DNA from: an uncultured Collinsella sp.
GTDB taxonomy: Bacteria; Actinomycetota; Coriobacteriia; Coriobacteriales; Coriobacteriaceae
Assembly: GCA_900541065.1 (NCBI GenBank)
Contig: UQIE01000023.1
Location: 1-32,883 of the forward strand
Length of the DNA stretch: 32,883 bases
Direction of reading: 5' to 3'
Position numbers and translations under genes: made by a program
Shown here: positions 24,158 to 32,820 of the stretch, one piece after another
Position numbering within the stretch: the first letter of the stretch is position 1
Layout of the letters: each line of letters starts with the position of its first letter
Notes under the pieces: generated by a model
The model's database searches: none
Seen by the model: the letters and a program-made list of their open reading frames with translations, nothing else
Told to the model about the DNA's origin: nothing

Positions 24158-24188
24158 GAGGGGTACGTTCGCGTACCCCTCTTTTTTT
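24158..24188 (+). terminator. strong intrinsic terminator of the infA-rplQ operon
   Basis: GAGGGGTACG at 24158-24167 pairs exactly with CGTACCCCTC at 24172-24181 around a TTCG tetraloop, followed by seven T at 24182-24188. Confidence 0.95.
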
Positions 24189-24223
24189 GTCGCGATACCG
24201 TTGCTTGTTTGTTGGGAGCGCCC

Positions 24224-25048
24224 ATGACTGCGCCGTCTGATTTCAATTCGATTTCCGAGCTTGACGCCACGCTCGTATTTCGCGTGGCCTATGATGGCTC
24301 GTCGTATAGCGGATTTGCCGAGCAGCCGGGACAGACGACGGTTGCGGGTGAGCTACGTCGAGCTATTGAGACGCTCCTGCGCCGTCCGATCGACCTGACG
24401 TGTGCGGGACGTACCGATGCCGGCGTGCATGCGGTGGCACAGTTTATCAGCGTGCCCGTAACGGACGCTGAGTTGGCTTTGACGCGCCGTAGGTGGCTGA
24501 GGGCTATGGATGCCCTCCTGCCCAAAGATATCGCCATAAACGAGGTCTACAAGGCCCGTAAAGGCTTTTCTGCACGCTTTGATGCGCGTTCCCGTACGTA
24601 TACGTACCGTATTGCCGATCGCGACGCGCGCCCTGTGCTTTCGCGCGGTGCGGTGTGGTGGCATCGCTACCCATTGGATGTTGAGGCGATGTCTGCGGCC
24701 TGTCCCGCGCTGCTGGGCGAGCAGGACTTCAAGAGCTTTTGCAAGGTCGCCTCTGCCGTGGGCAAGCCCACGCACCGTTGCGTAATGCGGGCCGAGTTTG
24801 GCCATGAGGTCGCCTTTGGCGAGGACATCCTCACGTTTACCATCGAGGGCAATGCGTTTTTGCATTCGATGGTGCGAACCATTGTGGGCACCCTTGTCGA
24901 GATCGGCATGCATCGCCGCGATCCCGAGTGGATGCGCGAGGTAATTGACGCCTGCGATCGCACCGCAGCTGGTCCTACGGCACCCGCATGCGGTCTTACT
25001 TTTATGGGCGTGGATTACGATCCCGCCGAGCTTGTCGTGCTCGACTAG
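24224..25048 (+). CDS. truA: tRNA pseudouridine(38-40) synthase TruA
   Basis: The 274-aa enzyme makes pseudouridine in the tRNA anticodon stem-loop. The catalytic Asp65 is in AGRTDAGVHAVAQF; SRTYTYRI and FLHSMVRTIVGTLVEIG are further TruA motifs. The ATG at 24224 has GGGAG 6 nt before it; TTG codons slightly upstream are less likely. It lies after the rplQ terminator, so a separate promoter or readthrough must supply its transcript; no clear promoter is visible. Confidence 0.96.
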   Translation: MTAPSDFNSISELDATLVFRVAYDGSSYSGFAEQPGQTTVAGELRRAIETLLRRPIDLTCAGRTDAGVHAVAQFISVPVTDAELALTRRRWLRAMDALLPKDIAINEVYKARKGFSARFDARSRTYTYRIADRDARPVLSRGAVWWHRYPLDVEAMSAACPALLGEQDFKSFCKVASAVGKPTHRCVMRAEFGHEVAFGEDILTFTIEGNAFLHSMVRTIVGTLVEIGMHRRDPEWMREVIDACDRTAAGPTAPACGLTFMGVDYDPAELVVLD

Positions 25049-25209
25049 GGGAGGGCTCGGCGCGTCGTGCGTCGGCACCTGTCATCTGTGGGCTGCGCGT
25101 GTGCAACATCTGTTCTTGGCGTGCAATACAACCGGTGTCTCATTGCTTTTATTGCCGGGGTGTACCATGAACGACAGTTTGATTCACTGCTGTCGAGAGG
25201 ACGGATAAC

Positions 25210-26250
25210 TTGGTTCGACGTGGCTCGCATCCGCGACTTTCGGTGATCCTTGTGGTAGAAGGTTCGCCCAGCTATGCGATGCGTGCGCTCGAGAGTATCC
25301 AGAACCAAGACCTCTACGATTTGCAGATTGTCGTTGTCTGCCGCGATGCTGCGCCCGGTGTGCGCCATTCGCTTCAAGTTGCTGCCGACAGGGACATCCA
25401 TATTGATTTGATTGACGTCGAGGACGCGAAGCGCGGCGCTTGTCTTCGTGCCGGTTTTGCTGCCTCGCGCGGCTCTCAAATCATCGCTATGAACGCCGAT
25501 GAGTGGTTTGCTCCGCAGTCCCTTTCCAAGATGGTCAATATCGCGTGCGATATTACGGCAGACATAGTGCTCCCCACGGTGTCGCTCGACCGCTATGATG
25601 CACATCGAGAGCGCCATTCGCGCGTCTTGGATGCTGCTCATATTTCCATTGATAGCAAATCTTCGATGGTGGCCGGGCTGCCTCAGTTGATTTTAGGCGG
25701 CCTAGTCGTTCAGACCTCTGGTGTGATGTACAGCCGCTCGCTGTTTGAGGCATGCCTTTTGTGCGACAAGGTGTTTCGCACAGTTGGGTTTATGGCATGC
25801 GCGCTTTCGCAGACACGATGCGTGTCCGGCTGCGGCGATGCTTGTTTCCACACGGCGGCACCTAAACTTACAGATGCCTTTGATCCCACCATGTATGCCA
25901 AGGTATCCGATGACACTCGAGCGCTCGACGAGCTTGCGGACTCACTCTCGGAAGCAGACAGCGGTGGTCGGCTCAAGCTGGCAAGCCAAAAGTTCTACTT
26001 TGCCGGACTGGTCGCCTGCATCGAGAATTTGTGTCTGAGCCCGCATGGGGTGTCGTCAATCGAGCGTTCCGCCCGCATGCGTGATATGCTCGATGCGCCT
26101 CGAACCCGTCAGATGGTCGCCGCGCTCAAGGATAACCATCGGGGGCTCGGTCTGTTGTTTGGGCCGATCGCCAGCGCCAAGCCCGCGCGCTGCGTGGTGT
26201 GTACGCATCTGGCAGCTTTTCTTAACCGGACGGGCGCAAAAACCGCCTAA
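25210..26250 (+). CDS. divergent GT2-like glycosyltransferase family protein
   Basis: The 346-aa protein begins with a GT-A-like fold: RLSVILVVEGSPSYAMRALE near residue 10, QIVVVCRDA near 42, and a region where the nucleotide-sugar DxD would sit reads MNADEWFAPQSLSKM (near 96-110). The rest shows no known domain, and no membrane segment is clear. It may transfer a sugar to a cell-surface or secreted glycan, or be catalytically altered. The start is a TTG with GAGAGGA about 9 nt upstream. A 13-codon ORF (25167-25208) ends one nucleotide before it. It is not in an evident polysaccharide cluster: truA lies upstream and argR downstream. Confidence 0.65.
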   Translation: MVRRGSHPRLSVILVVEGSPSYAMRALESIQNQDLYDLQIVVVCRDAAPGVRHSLQVAADRDIHIDLIDVEDAKRGACLRAGFAASRGSQIIAMNADEWFAPQSLSKMVNIACDITADIVLPTVSLDRYDAHRERHSRVLDAAHISIDSKSSMVAGLPQLILGGLVVQTSGVMYSRSLFEACLLCDKVFRTVGFMACALSQTRCVSGCGDACFHTAAPKLTDAFDPTMYAKVSDDTRALDELADSLSEADSGGRLKLASQKFYFAGLVACIENLCLSPHGVSSIERSARMRDMLDAPRTRQMVAALKDNHRGLGLLFGPIASAKPARCVVCTHLAAFLNRTGAKTA

Positions 26251-26257
26251 ACGGCTC

Positions 26258-26293
26258 ATTTCGAAACAAACTTGCATAGAATTGTTTCGAAAT
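26258..26293. promoter_or_regulatory. perfect 12-bp inverted repeat upstream of argR
   Basis: ATTTCGAAACAA at 26258-26269 is exactly inverted at 26282-26293 with a 12-nt spacer; each arm also contains the self-palindrome TTTCGAAA. It is not followed by a T run. It may be an operator or a weak terminator of the preceding gene. A second small inverted pair, CAATCA and TGATTG, lies at 26336-26352, 30 nt before the argR start. Confidence 0.6.
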
Positions 26294-26382
26294 GCGTTCT
26301 TATACACAAAAGCCTTCAAATAGCGTTAAACTATTCAATCACTGATTGATTGTCTCCGCCATCTTTTGGAGAGAGGGTTTGT

Positions 26383-26820
26383 ATGGCTAAAAAACGCAAT
26401 GGGCGCCAGGATGCCATTAGAGATATTGTGCGCAATAAGGACGTCCGCACGCAGCGCGTGCTGGTCGATGAGCTCCGCGCTATGGGCTTTGATTGCACGC
26501 AGGCGACTGTCTCTCGCGATATTGCCGACATGGGGCTGCGTAAGCTCCCTGAGGGCATCTATGTTCTGGCAGAGGACCTGCACCTGCAGCGTATGGTTTC
26601 CGAGCTTGTAACGGGCGTTCTGCGTACCGATAATCTGGTTATGATCAAGGCTCAGCCTGGCACGGCTTCCGGCATCGCCGCCGCCGTTGATGCGGCAGAG
26701 TTGCCCGATGTGCTTGGCTCGCTTGCCGGCAACGATACGATTTTGGTTATTGCCCAGACGGCCGAGGACGGCGAGCGTCTTGAGGCGCTGATCAATAAGC
26801 TGAGCAATTCTCGCAAGTAG
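26383..26820 (+). CDS. argR: arginine repressor ArgR
   Basis: The 145-aa protein is ArgR, a hexameric arginine-sensing repressor of arginine biosynthesis. The winged helix-turn-helix is N-terminal (CTQATVSRDIADMGLRK at about 38-54); the C-terminal arginine-binding and multimer domain has GTASGIAAAVDAAELP with Asp103 as the expected ligand contact. The ATG at 26383 follows GGAGAGAGGG; an in-frame upstream start 11 codons earlier lacks this. No arginine genes are in the window, so its targets are elsewhere. Confidence 0.95.
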   Translation: MAKKRNGRQDAIRDIVRNKDVRTQRVLVDELRAMGFDCTQATVSRDIADMGLRKLPEGIYVLAEDLHLQRMVSELVTGVLRTDNLVMIKAQPGTASGIAAAVDAAELPDVLGSLAGNDTILVIAQTAEDGERLEALINKLSNSRK

Positions 26821-26870
26821 GCGTGCGGGTCGTGCGCCCGGCACTGTGTGCGTGACATAGTGGCTTGTAA

Positions 26871-26904
26871 GGGGTATCGACGTTGGTCGGTACCCCCTTT
26901 TTTT
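26871..26904 (+). terminator. intrinsic terminator after argR
   Basis: GGGGTATCGA at 26871-26880 pairs with TCGGTACCCC at 26887-26896 (one G-T pair), followed by seven T at 26898-26904. Confidence 0.9.
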
Positions 26905-26940
26905 GTTTGCCGGTATAAAGACCGCCCACCAGGTCGCTTT

Positions 26941-26984
26941 AAACTAAAAGGCCCCCGAGCAGTTTAATAAGCTGCTCGGGGGCC
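26941..26984 (-). terminator. intrinsic terminator of the penicillin-binding protein gene
   Basis: Arms at 26950-26962 and 26972-26984 (GGCCCCCGAGCAG and its inverse) are perfect over 13 bp. Read on the minus strand, a TTTTAGTTT tract follows. It lies 25 nt after the stop of the minus-strand gene. Confidence 0.9.
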
Positions 26985-27008
26985 TTGTTGCTTATGGCCG
27001 GATGATTT

Positions 27009-29216
27009 CTAGCCGACCGTATCGTCAGGCGTGGGCGAGGGGTCGGGAGTGGGCGTAGGCGTAGGCGTAGGCGTGCCGCCATCGCCGCCATCGCCGCCGG
27101 TCGAACCACCAGTGGAGCCGCCCGTCGAGCCACCGGTCGTACCGGTGCCGCCGGTGGTGTCGCCACCCGTGGTCTCGGTGGTCGTGGTCGTCGTGGTAGT
27201 CGTTGTGGTGGTTTCCTCTTCGTCCTCGTTCTCGTCCTTGTCGTCGTTCTCCGTCTTCTTGGTGTTGTTGGTGCCGTAGAACTTCCAGACGCTGTTGTTC
27301 TTGTAGGTGGGCGCCGTTCCGGTCGCAAACTCCTCGCGCTCGGTACCGGTCAGAACGGTGTTCATAAACCGCTTAAAGACAGGCAGGTTGGTGCTGTCGC
27401 CCAGCAGGTCTGTGCCGTATTTTTGGATGGGAATCTCGCCCGCGGAATAGCCGGTCCACAGGGCGCACGCCAGCTGCGGGGTATAGCCGCAGAACCACAG
27501 GTTGGTGGTGTTGTCGGTGGTGCCCGTCTTGCCGGCATAGGGCTGGTTGACGCTCAGGGCGCCGGCAGCACCCGTACCGCCGCCCTTCATGACGCCGGAC
27601 AGAACATCGGTGACCGCGGCGGCCTCGCCCTCGGTAAGTACCTGTGAGGGATTGTCGGTGTGCTGGTACAGCACCGAACCGGTGCGAGAGTCAATCTCGG
27701 TGATGGCGATCGGCTGGCGATAGTAGCCGCCGTTGGCAAACGTCGCGTAGGCGGCGGCCATCTCGAGCGGCGAGATCGAGCCGGTGCCGAGCGTCATGAC
27801 GGGAACGTCCTCGATGTTGTCCTTGGCGGGATCGATGCCGAGCTTTTTGACGAGCGAGATGATCTTGCTGTTGCCGACGGCTTCCGCCACCTGGATGTAG
27901 CCGGTGTTGGAGGAGTATGCCGTCGCCTGCTTAAGCGTGATGTTGCCATAGCTATGGTTGGCGTAGTTTTGGACCTCGGTCGTGGTGCCCTTGGCCTTGA
28001 GCGGCGAGTTGCAGTTGAGGGTGACGTTGGGGTTCATGCCGTTTTGGATGGCAGTTGCCAGCGTAAAGGCCTTAAAGGTGGAGCCGACGGGACGCTTGGC
28101 CGTGGCATGGTTTACGTGGTTCTCGTCGGCGTTGTAGTCATAGCCGCCCACCATGCACTTGATGTAGCCGGTCTTGGGGTCGACGACGACCATGCCCATG
28201 TCCAGGCCGTCGAGTGAGAGCGTGTCGAGCTGCTCGCGGACGGCATTCTCTGCCACCTGCTGCATCGTGGGGTCGATGGTGGTCTTGACGGTCAGGCCGC
28301 CCTTAAAGAGCACGTCGGTCGAGAACTCCTGCTCCAGCAGCTGCTTAACATAGGCGACAAAGTAGGGCTGCGAGTATACGTCGACGCCGCTGCCCGAAAT
28401 CTCGGTCACGTTGAGGGTGATGGGCTCGGCCTGTGCGGCATCGTGCTCCTCCTGCGTGATGTGGCCCAGGCGCAACATGTTGTCGAGGACCTTGTTGCGA
28501 CGGGACAGCGCCAGGTCGGGGTTGACCGTGGGGTCGTACTGCGAGGGTGAGTTAGGAAGGCCGATCAACAGTGCGGCCTCGCTCAGGGTGAGGTCGGCGG
28601 CGCTCTTGGACAGATAGGTTTCGGCTGCGGCCTCGATGCCGTAGGCGCCGTGGCCGTAGTAGATGGTGTTGAGGTACATCATGAGGATCTCGTCTTTGGA
28701 GTACATGTCCTCCATCTTGACGGCGATGTAGGCCTCGCGCACCTTACGCTCGATGGTCGAGTCGAACTGCTCCTCCTGCAGGATGGTGTTGCGCACCAGC
28801 TGCTGGGTGATAGTCGAGGCGCCTTCGTGTCCGCCGCCGAGGGTTGCCACCGCAGCACGCGCGATACCCCACAGGTCGATACCGCCGTGCTCGTAGAAGC
28901 GCTCGTCCTCGACGTCAACGGTGCCCTGCAGCACGTAGGGGGAGACCTCGTCCTTGGTGATGGACTTGCGGTTTTGCGTGTAGAAGCTCGCAATCTTGTT
29001 GCCGTTGCAGTCGACGATCTCGGTGGGCTCGCTCACCAGATACGCGTTGGCGTCGGTGTAGTCGGGCAGATCGGACAGCCAGCGGTTGACGTTGCCGACC
29101 ATGCCGATGCCAAATGCCACGCCCGCGATAAGCAAAAAGCCCAAAAACGAGAGCAGGATTATGGGCAGAGCATGCGTCTTTGAACGGCTGCGTCCCTGTC
29201 GTTGGCGAGGACCCAT
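27009..29216 (-). CDS. class A penicillin-binding protein (bifunctional transglycosylase/transpeptidase)
   Basis: The 735-aa protein polymerises and cross-links peptidoglycan. One membrane helix lies at about 16-40. The GT51 transglycosylase domain has catalytic Glu103 in DVEDERFYEHGG and EGASTITQQLVRN at 131-143. The transpeptidase domain has the active-site Ser379 in GSTFK (379-382), Ser435-Asn437 of the SxN motif (SSN) and KTG at 563-565. From about 655 the protein ends in an acidic stretch, a run of 12 Thr (669-680), Gly/Thr repeats (GGSTGGSTGG) and Thr-Pro repeats. The tail is probably disordered and extracellular and may pass through the wall. The start at 29216 follows GGAGG on the minus strand. 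Confidence 0.95.
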   Translation of the reverse strand: MGPRQRQGRSRSKTHALPIILLSFLGFLLIAGVAFGIGMVGNVNRWLSDLPDYTDANAYLVSEPTEIVDCNGNKIASFYTQNRKSITKDEVSPYVLQGTVDVEDERFYEHGGIDLWGIARAAVATLGGGHEGASTITQQLVRNTILQEEQFDSTIERKVREAYIAVKMEDMYSKDEILMMYLNTIYYGHGAYGIEAAAETYLSKSAADLTLSEAALLIGLPNSPSQYDPTVNPDLALSRRNKVLDNMLRLGHITQEEHDAAQAEPITLNVTEISGSGVDVYSQPYFVAYVKQLLEQEFSTDVLFKGGLTVKTTIDPTMQQVAENAVREQLDTLSLDGLDMGMVVVDPKTGYIKCMVGGYDYNADENHVNHATAKRPVGSTFKAFTLATAIQNGMNPNVTLNCNSPLKAKGTTTEVQNYANHSYGNITLKQATAYSSNTGYIQVAEAVGNSKIISLVKKLGIDPAKDNIEDVPVMTLGTGSISPLEMAAAYATFANGGYYRQPIAITEIDSRTGSVLYQHTDNPSQVLTEGEAAAVTDVLSGVMKGGGTGAAGALSVNQPYAGKTGTTDNTTNLWFCGYTPQLACALWTGYSAGEIPIQKYGTDLLGDSTNLPVFKRFMNTVLTGTEREEFATGTAPTYKNNSVWKFYGTNNTKKTENDDKDENEDEEETTTTTTTTTTTTETTGGDTTGGTGTTGGSTGGSTGGSTGGDGGDGGTPTPTPTPTPDPSPTPDDTVG

Positions 29217-29378
29217 ATATTGACCTCCAGGTATGTCGTGCCGGACGGTGGATGTGCCGTCGGGGCAGGATGGACATAAGTTATTACACGATAAACCAAA
29301 CGGGGCGCGCGAGGCCTCGTGTATGCTGGAAGACGGCATTTTTCAGAGTGAATGCATACCTTGGTAAGGAGTTTGTCG
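29217..29378. promoter_or_regulatory. divergent intergenic region between the PBP and U32 genes
   Basis: The gap holds a TATGCT -10-like hexamer at 29322-29327 on the plus strand with no good -35, and a 10-bp palindrome CGAGGCCTCG at 29310-29319. On the minus strand it has GGAGG near the PBP start. Promoter assignment is uncertain. Confidence 0.35.
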
Positions 29379-31337
29379 ATGGCGATTCGGGCGATGGGGC
29401 CGAGCGGACAATACGAGACTGGATTGGATGCTGCCGGTGCGGCGCTGCCCGAGCTGCTGGCGCCGGCGGGCGGGCTCGACCAGATGCTTGCGGCCATCGC
29501 CGCGGGTGCCGATGCCATCTATGCGGGGTTGGGCGGCTTTAACGCCCGCGTGAGCGCGCATGGCTTTACGGATGACGAGTTTGCGCGCGGCTGCGCCGTG
29601 GCGCATGCCCATGGCGTGCGTGTGTACGTGACGCTCAACGTGTTCGTGTTTGACGATGAGTTATCCGACGCGGTGGCGTTGGGAGCTCATGCACTGGAGC
29701 TGGGCGCCGATGCTCTGATTGTCGCCGATGCCGGGCTGGCTTGTGTACTGCGCACGGTGATTCCCGGGGTCGAGATTCACCTGTCCACGCAGGCGGGCGT
29801 TCATAGCGAAGGCGCCGTGCGGCTTGCCGCCGATGAGCTGGGAGTCGAGCGCGTGACGACGGCACGCGAGCTGACGGTCGACGAGATTGCGGCGCTATGT
29901 GCCACGGGCGTGCCCATCGAGGTATTCTGCCACGGTGCGATTTGCATCGGCTATTCGGGGGCGTGCGAGTTCTCGGCCCTGCGGCGTGGGCGCTCGGCGA
30001 TGCGCGGCGACTGCACGCAGCCGTGCCGCCTGGCGTACGACCTGGTGGACGAGGCTGGACAGAGCGTTGTCGCCGTCGAGGGAGATCGCCTGCTGTGCCC
30101 GCGCGACTATCTGGGTATTGCGCATCTGCCCGAGCTTGTAGATGTCGGCGTGGCGTCGCTCAAGATCGAGGGGCGCATGAAGAACCCCGATTACGTATTC
30201 AACGTGGTGCGGGTGTGGCGCCGGGCACTCGATATGCTGTGCGACGGCGCGTGGGATCCCGGTGCCGTGGAAGAGCTTGAGCGCGAGCTGGGAAGGTCGT
30301 TTAACCGTGGGTTTACCGATGCGTACCTGCGAGGGCGTTCGGGTGCCGAGCTGATGAGCTTTGAGCGTGCGATTAACCAGGGCGTGCGCGTGGGGCGCTT
30401 GGTCGCTGTGGGCCACGAAGAGGTGACCGTTGAGCTCGACGCCGCCGTGGCGGCGGGTGACATGCTCGAGATCCGGTTTTATCCGGGTGTCGACGCGCGT
30501 CCCGATGTGCCCAAGCGCTGGCCGCAGGTGCCCTGCCCGGTGGATGCCGCAGCGGGGAAGCGCGTCGTCGTGCATTGCAAGCGTAAGGTGGACACGGGCT
30601 GCGAGGTGTACCTGATCCGCAGTGCCGGCGTGTTGGATCAGACGGCGGCAGTGTTGGAGCGCATGCGGGCCGAGGCGGATGCGATTGCGCCCGTTGCGCG
30701 TGCCGTTGAGGTGCTGCCCTTTGAGGGCGTTGCGGTGGATGGCGGTGCGTCGACGGAGTTGGTGGAGTGCGCGGTTCCCACTCGCATGGTTTTTGCTTGG
30801 CAGCTGATGGATGCCGACCCGCGCGGAGAACTCGATTTGTCCGACGCCGTTGTGGTGCTTGACGAGGTGTGCCGCACGGGTGACGCTGACTGGACCCGCT
30901 CACTGATACAGCGTGCCGGGCGCGTCGTCTGCCGCAACCTGGGACAGGTGGTGATCGCTCGCGAGCTGGGCGTGACGTTTGACGTGGCGGCGCCGGTGTT
31001 CTGCGCGAATCGGGCCACGCTTACCTGGCTGCGCGGACTCGGTGCGGGGCGGGTGTGCTTGCCGGCGGAGTTGCTCGGCAATGATGCGGAGCGTATTGCC
31101 GAACTGGCCGCTGAACCCGGCGTCTTGGGTCCGGTCGACGCCGACCGTCCCGAGCTTATGGTGTGCGAGCACTGCCTGCTGACCGCCGAGGGCGTCTGCG
31201 CCACCGATGCGACGGGACAGGTTCGTTGCCGCGACTGCTTGCGTCGTCGGCAGGTACGCTATCTGGTCGAGCGTGACGGTACACGTCTGCCAGTTGCCAT
31301 TGACGCATGCGGCAGGACGAGGATTTTCCTGTCGTAG
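29379..31337 (+). CDS. U32 family peptidase/RNA hydroxylation-type protein
   Basis: The 652-aa protein has the U32 signature: LAPAGGLDQMLAAIAAGADA near the N-terminus, then a cysteine-bearing section CHGAICIGYSGACEFS and CTQPC. Members such as TrhP (YegQ) and RlhA act in tRNA or rRNA hydroxylation, while others are annotated as collagenase-like peptidases, so function is open. The conserved cysteines may bind an iron-sulfur cluster. The C-terminus has a CxxC-type zinc ribbon (CEHCLLTAEGVC, then CRDC). The start at 29379 follows AAGGAG; an ATG 9 codons earlier is less likely. Confidence 0.85.
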   Translation: MAIRAMGPSGQYETGLDAAGAALPELLAPAGGLDQMLAAIAAGADAIYAGLGGFNARVSAHGFTDDEFARGCAVAHAHGVRVYVTLNVFVFDDELSDAVALGAHALELGADALIVADAGLACVLRTVIPGVEIHLSTQAGVHSEGAVRLAADELGVERVTTARELTVDEIAALCATGVPIEVFCHGAICIGYSGACEFSALRRGRSAMRGDCTQPCRLAYDLVDEAGQSVVAVEGDRLLCPRDYLGIAHLPELVDVGVASLKIEGRMKNPDYVFNVVRVWRRALDMLCDGAWDPGAVEELERELGRSFNRGFTDAYLRGRSGAELMSFERAINQGVRVGRLVAVGHEEVTVELDAAVAAGDMLEIRFYPGVDARPDVPKRWPQVPCPVDAAAGKRVVVHCKRKVDTGCEVYLIRSAGVLDQTAAVLERMRAEADAIAPVARAVEVLPFEGVAVDGGASTELVECAVPTRMVFAWQLMDADPRGELDLSDAVVVLDEVCRTGDADWTRSLIQRAGRVVCRNLGQVVIARELGVTFDVAAPVFCANRATLTWLRGLGAGRVCLPAELLGNDAERIAELAAEPGVLGPVDADRPELMVCEHCLLTAEGVCATDATGQVRCRDCLRRRQVRYLVERDGTRLPVAIDACGRTRIFLS

Positions 31338-31385
31338 GTGCTGCGTCGCGTCAGTTTGTTATCATAAGAGAGTTTATGGACTTCC

Positions 31386-31412
31386 AGCACCGCCGTTTTC
31401 GGCGAGGGTGCT
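31386..31412 (+). promoter_or_regulatory. hairpin directly upstream of the tyrS ribosome site
   Basis: AGCACCGCCG at 31386-31395 pairs with CGGCG (31400-31404) and GTGCT (31408-31412), with a TTTT loop and a 3-nt bulge. It sits just before AGGAGG. The leader is too short for a T-box, so any control would be by another means. Confidence 0.4.
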
Positions 31413-31433
31413 ATAGCAAAAGGAGGATACCCA

Positions 31434-32645
31434 ATGCTGTCTGTTGACGAGCAAATGCGTATCATCACCTCGGGCGCCGCGCAGATCGTTCCCGAGGCCG
31501 ACCTTCGCAAGAAGCTTGAGAAGGGCGAGCCCCTCAACATCAAGCTCGGCGTCGACCCCACCAGCCCCGACCTGCACCTGGGCCACGCCGTGCCGCTGCG
31601 CAAGATGCGTCAGTTCCAGGACCTGGGCCACAACGTCACCCTCATCATCGGCAACGGTACCGCGTTGATTGGCGACCCTTCGGGCAAGAATTCCACCCGT
31701 CCGCAGCTTTCGCAGGAGCAGATCGAGGCCAATGCCGAGACCTACGTGAGCCAGGCCATGAAGATCCTGGATCCCGAGAAGACCACCATCGTGCACAACG
31801 GTGACTGGATCCTTTCGATGGATCTGGCCGGTCTGCTGCAGGTGTGCTCCAAGTTCACCGTCGCCCGCATCCTCGAGCGCGACGACTTTACCAAGCGCTA
31901 CCAGTCTCAGACGCCGATCGCCCTGCATGAGTTCCTGTATCCCGTGATGCAGGCTTTCGACTCCGTGCAGATCAAGGCCGACGTCGAGATGGGCGGCACC
32001 GATCAGCTCTTCAACCTGCTCGCTGGCCGTGAGCTCATGGAGAAGATGGGCATGGAGCCGCAGATCGCGCTCACCATGCCGCTGCTCGAGGGCACCGATG
32101 GCGTGCGCAAGATGTCCAAGTCCTATGGCAACTACATCGGCCTGACCGACGCTCCCAAGGATATGTTCGGCAAGACCATGTCCATCCCCGACGAGATGAT
32201 CGGCAAGTACTATCGTCTGGCCAGCTCGCTCACCCCGGCCGAGGTCGACAAGATCGACGCCGCCCTGGCCGATGGTTCTGCCGACCCCTACGAGCTCAAG
32301 CGCGCTCTGGGCCGCGACCTGTGCGACACCTACCACGGCGCCGGCGCCGGAGACGAGGCTCAGGCCGAGTTCGACCGCGTGTTCAAGGAGGGCCAGCTTG
32401 CCGACTTCCCTGAGAAGCATGTCGAGCTGACCGTCAACGACGAGGGCCAGATCTACCTCGCCGGCCTGCTCAAGGACTTGGGCCTTTCGGCGAGCGCCGG
32501 CCAGGCTCGTCGCGATATCGACGGCGGTGGCGTCAAGATCAACGGCAAGGCCGTGGCTCCCAAGAGCTACAACATCGATCCCAGCGCCCTCAAGCTGGGC
32601 GACACCCTTTCTGTGGGTAAGCGCAAGGGCTTCAAGTTGATTTAG
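31434..32645 (+). CDS. tyrS: tyrosyl-tRNA synthetase
   Basis: The 403-aa class I enzyme charges tRNA-Tyr. The HIGH-like motif is HLGH at 48-51 within DPTSPDLHLGHAV, and KMSKS is at 226-230. The KMSKS form marks the TyrRZ-type rather than the KFGKT-type subfamily. A C-terminal S4-like RNA-binding domain is present from about 340. AGGAGG precedes the ATG. A perfect hairpin without a T run follows the stop. Confidence 0.97.
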   Translation: MLSVDEQMRIITSGAAQIVPEADLRKKLEKGEPLNIKLGVDPTSPDLHLGHAVPLRKMRQFQDLGHNVTLIIGNGTALIGDPSGKNSTRPQLSQEQIEANAETYVSQAMKILDPEKTTIVHNGDWILSMDLAGLLQVCSKFTVARILERDDFTKRYQSQTPIALHEFLYPVMQAFDSVQIKADVEMGGTDQLFNLLAGRELMEKMGMEPQIALTMPLLEGTDGVRKMSKSYGNYIGLTDAPKDMFGKTMSIPDEMIGKYYRLASSLTPAEVDKIDAALADGSADPYELKRALGRDLCDTYHGAGAGDEAQAEFDRVFKEGQLADFPEKHVELTVNDEGQIYLAGLLKDLGLSASAGQARRDIDGGGVKINGKAVAPKSYNIDPSALKLGDTLSVGKRKGFKLI

Positions 32646-32647
32646 TT

Positions 32648-32669
32648 CCGCCGTTCTACCGAACGGCGG
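32648..32669 (+). repeat. perfect hairpin right after tyrS
   Basis: CCGCCGTTC at 32648-32656 pairs exactly with GAACGGCGG at 32661-32669 around TACC. It starts 3 nt after the stop codon and has no T tract, so it is a stabiliser or factor-dependent stop site rather than a classic terminator. Confidence 0.6.
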
Positions 32670-32684
32670 ACCGGCCGACGCTGC

Positions 32685-32783
32685 GCGGGCCGCATTTGGA
32701 CAATCTGACGTTCAACTTCAAGGGCGCGACCAGAAGGTCAGCGCCCTTTCGTTTCACGTCACCTTGTCTCAAATGCGGCCCGC
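32685..32783. repeat. nested three-tier inverted repeat downstream of tyrS
   Basis: The outer arms (32685-32698, 32770-32783) are perfect over 14 bp. TGACGT at 32706-32711 pairs with ACGTCA at 32756-32761. The core AAGGGCGC-GACC (32720-32731) pairs with GGTC (32736-32739) and GCGCCCTT (32741-32748) with one bulged A. A TTTCGTTT stretch follows the core and could give weak termination. No protein-coding pattern is seen in it. Confidence 0.7.
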
Positions 32784-32820
32784 TCGCTGTCGTTGCCAAA
32801 ACATCGGCGCTTCCGTGGTT

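Noticed and set aside
27009..27240. Repeat-rich end of the PBP gene considered as a CRISPR or satellite array
   Set aside because: The repeats are short codon-level repeats inside an open coding frame with no unique spacers.
31338..31433. tyrS leader considered as a T-box riboswitch
   Set aside because: The gap is only 96 nt, too short for a T-box, and no T-box sequence motif was seen.
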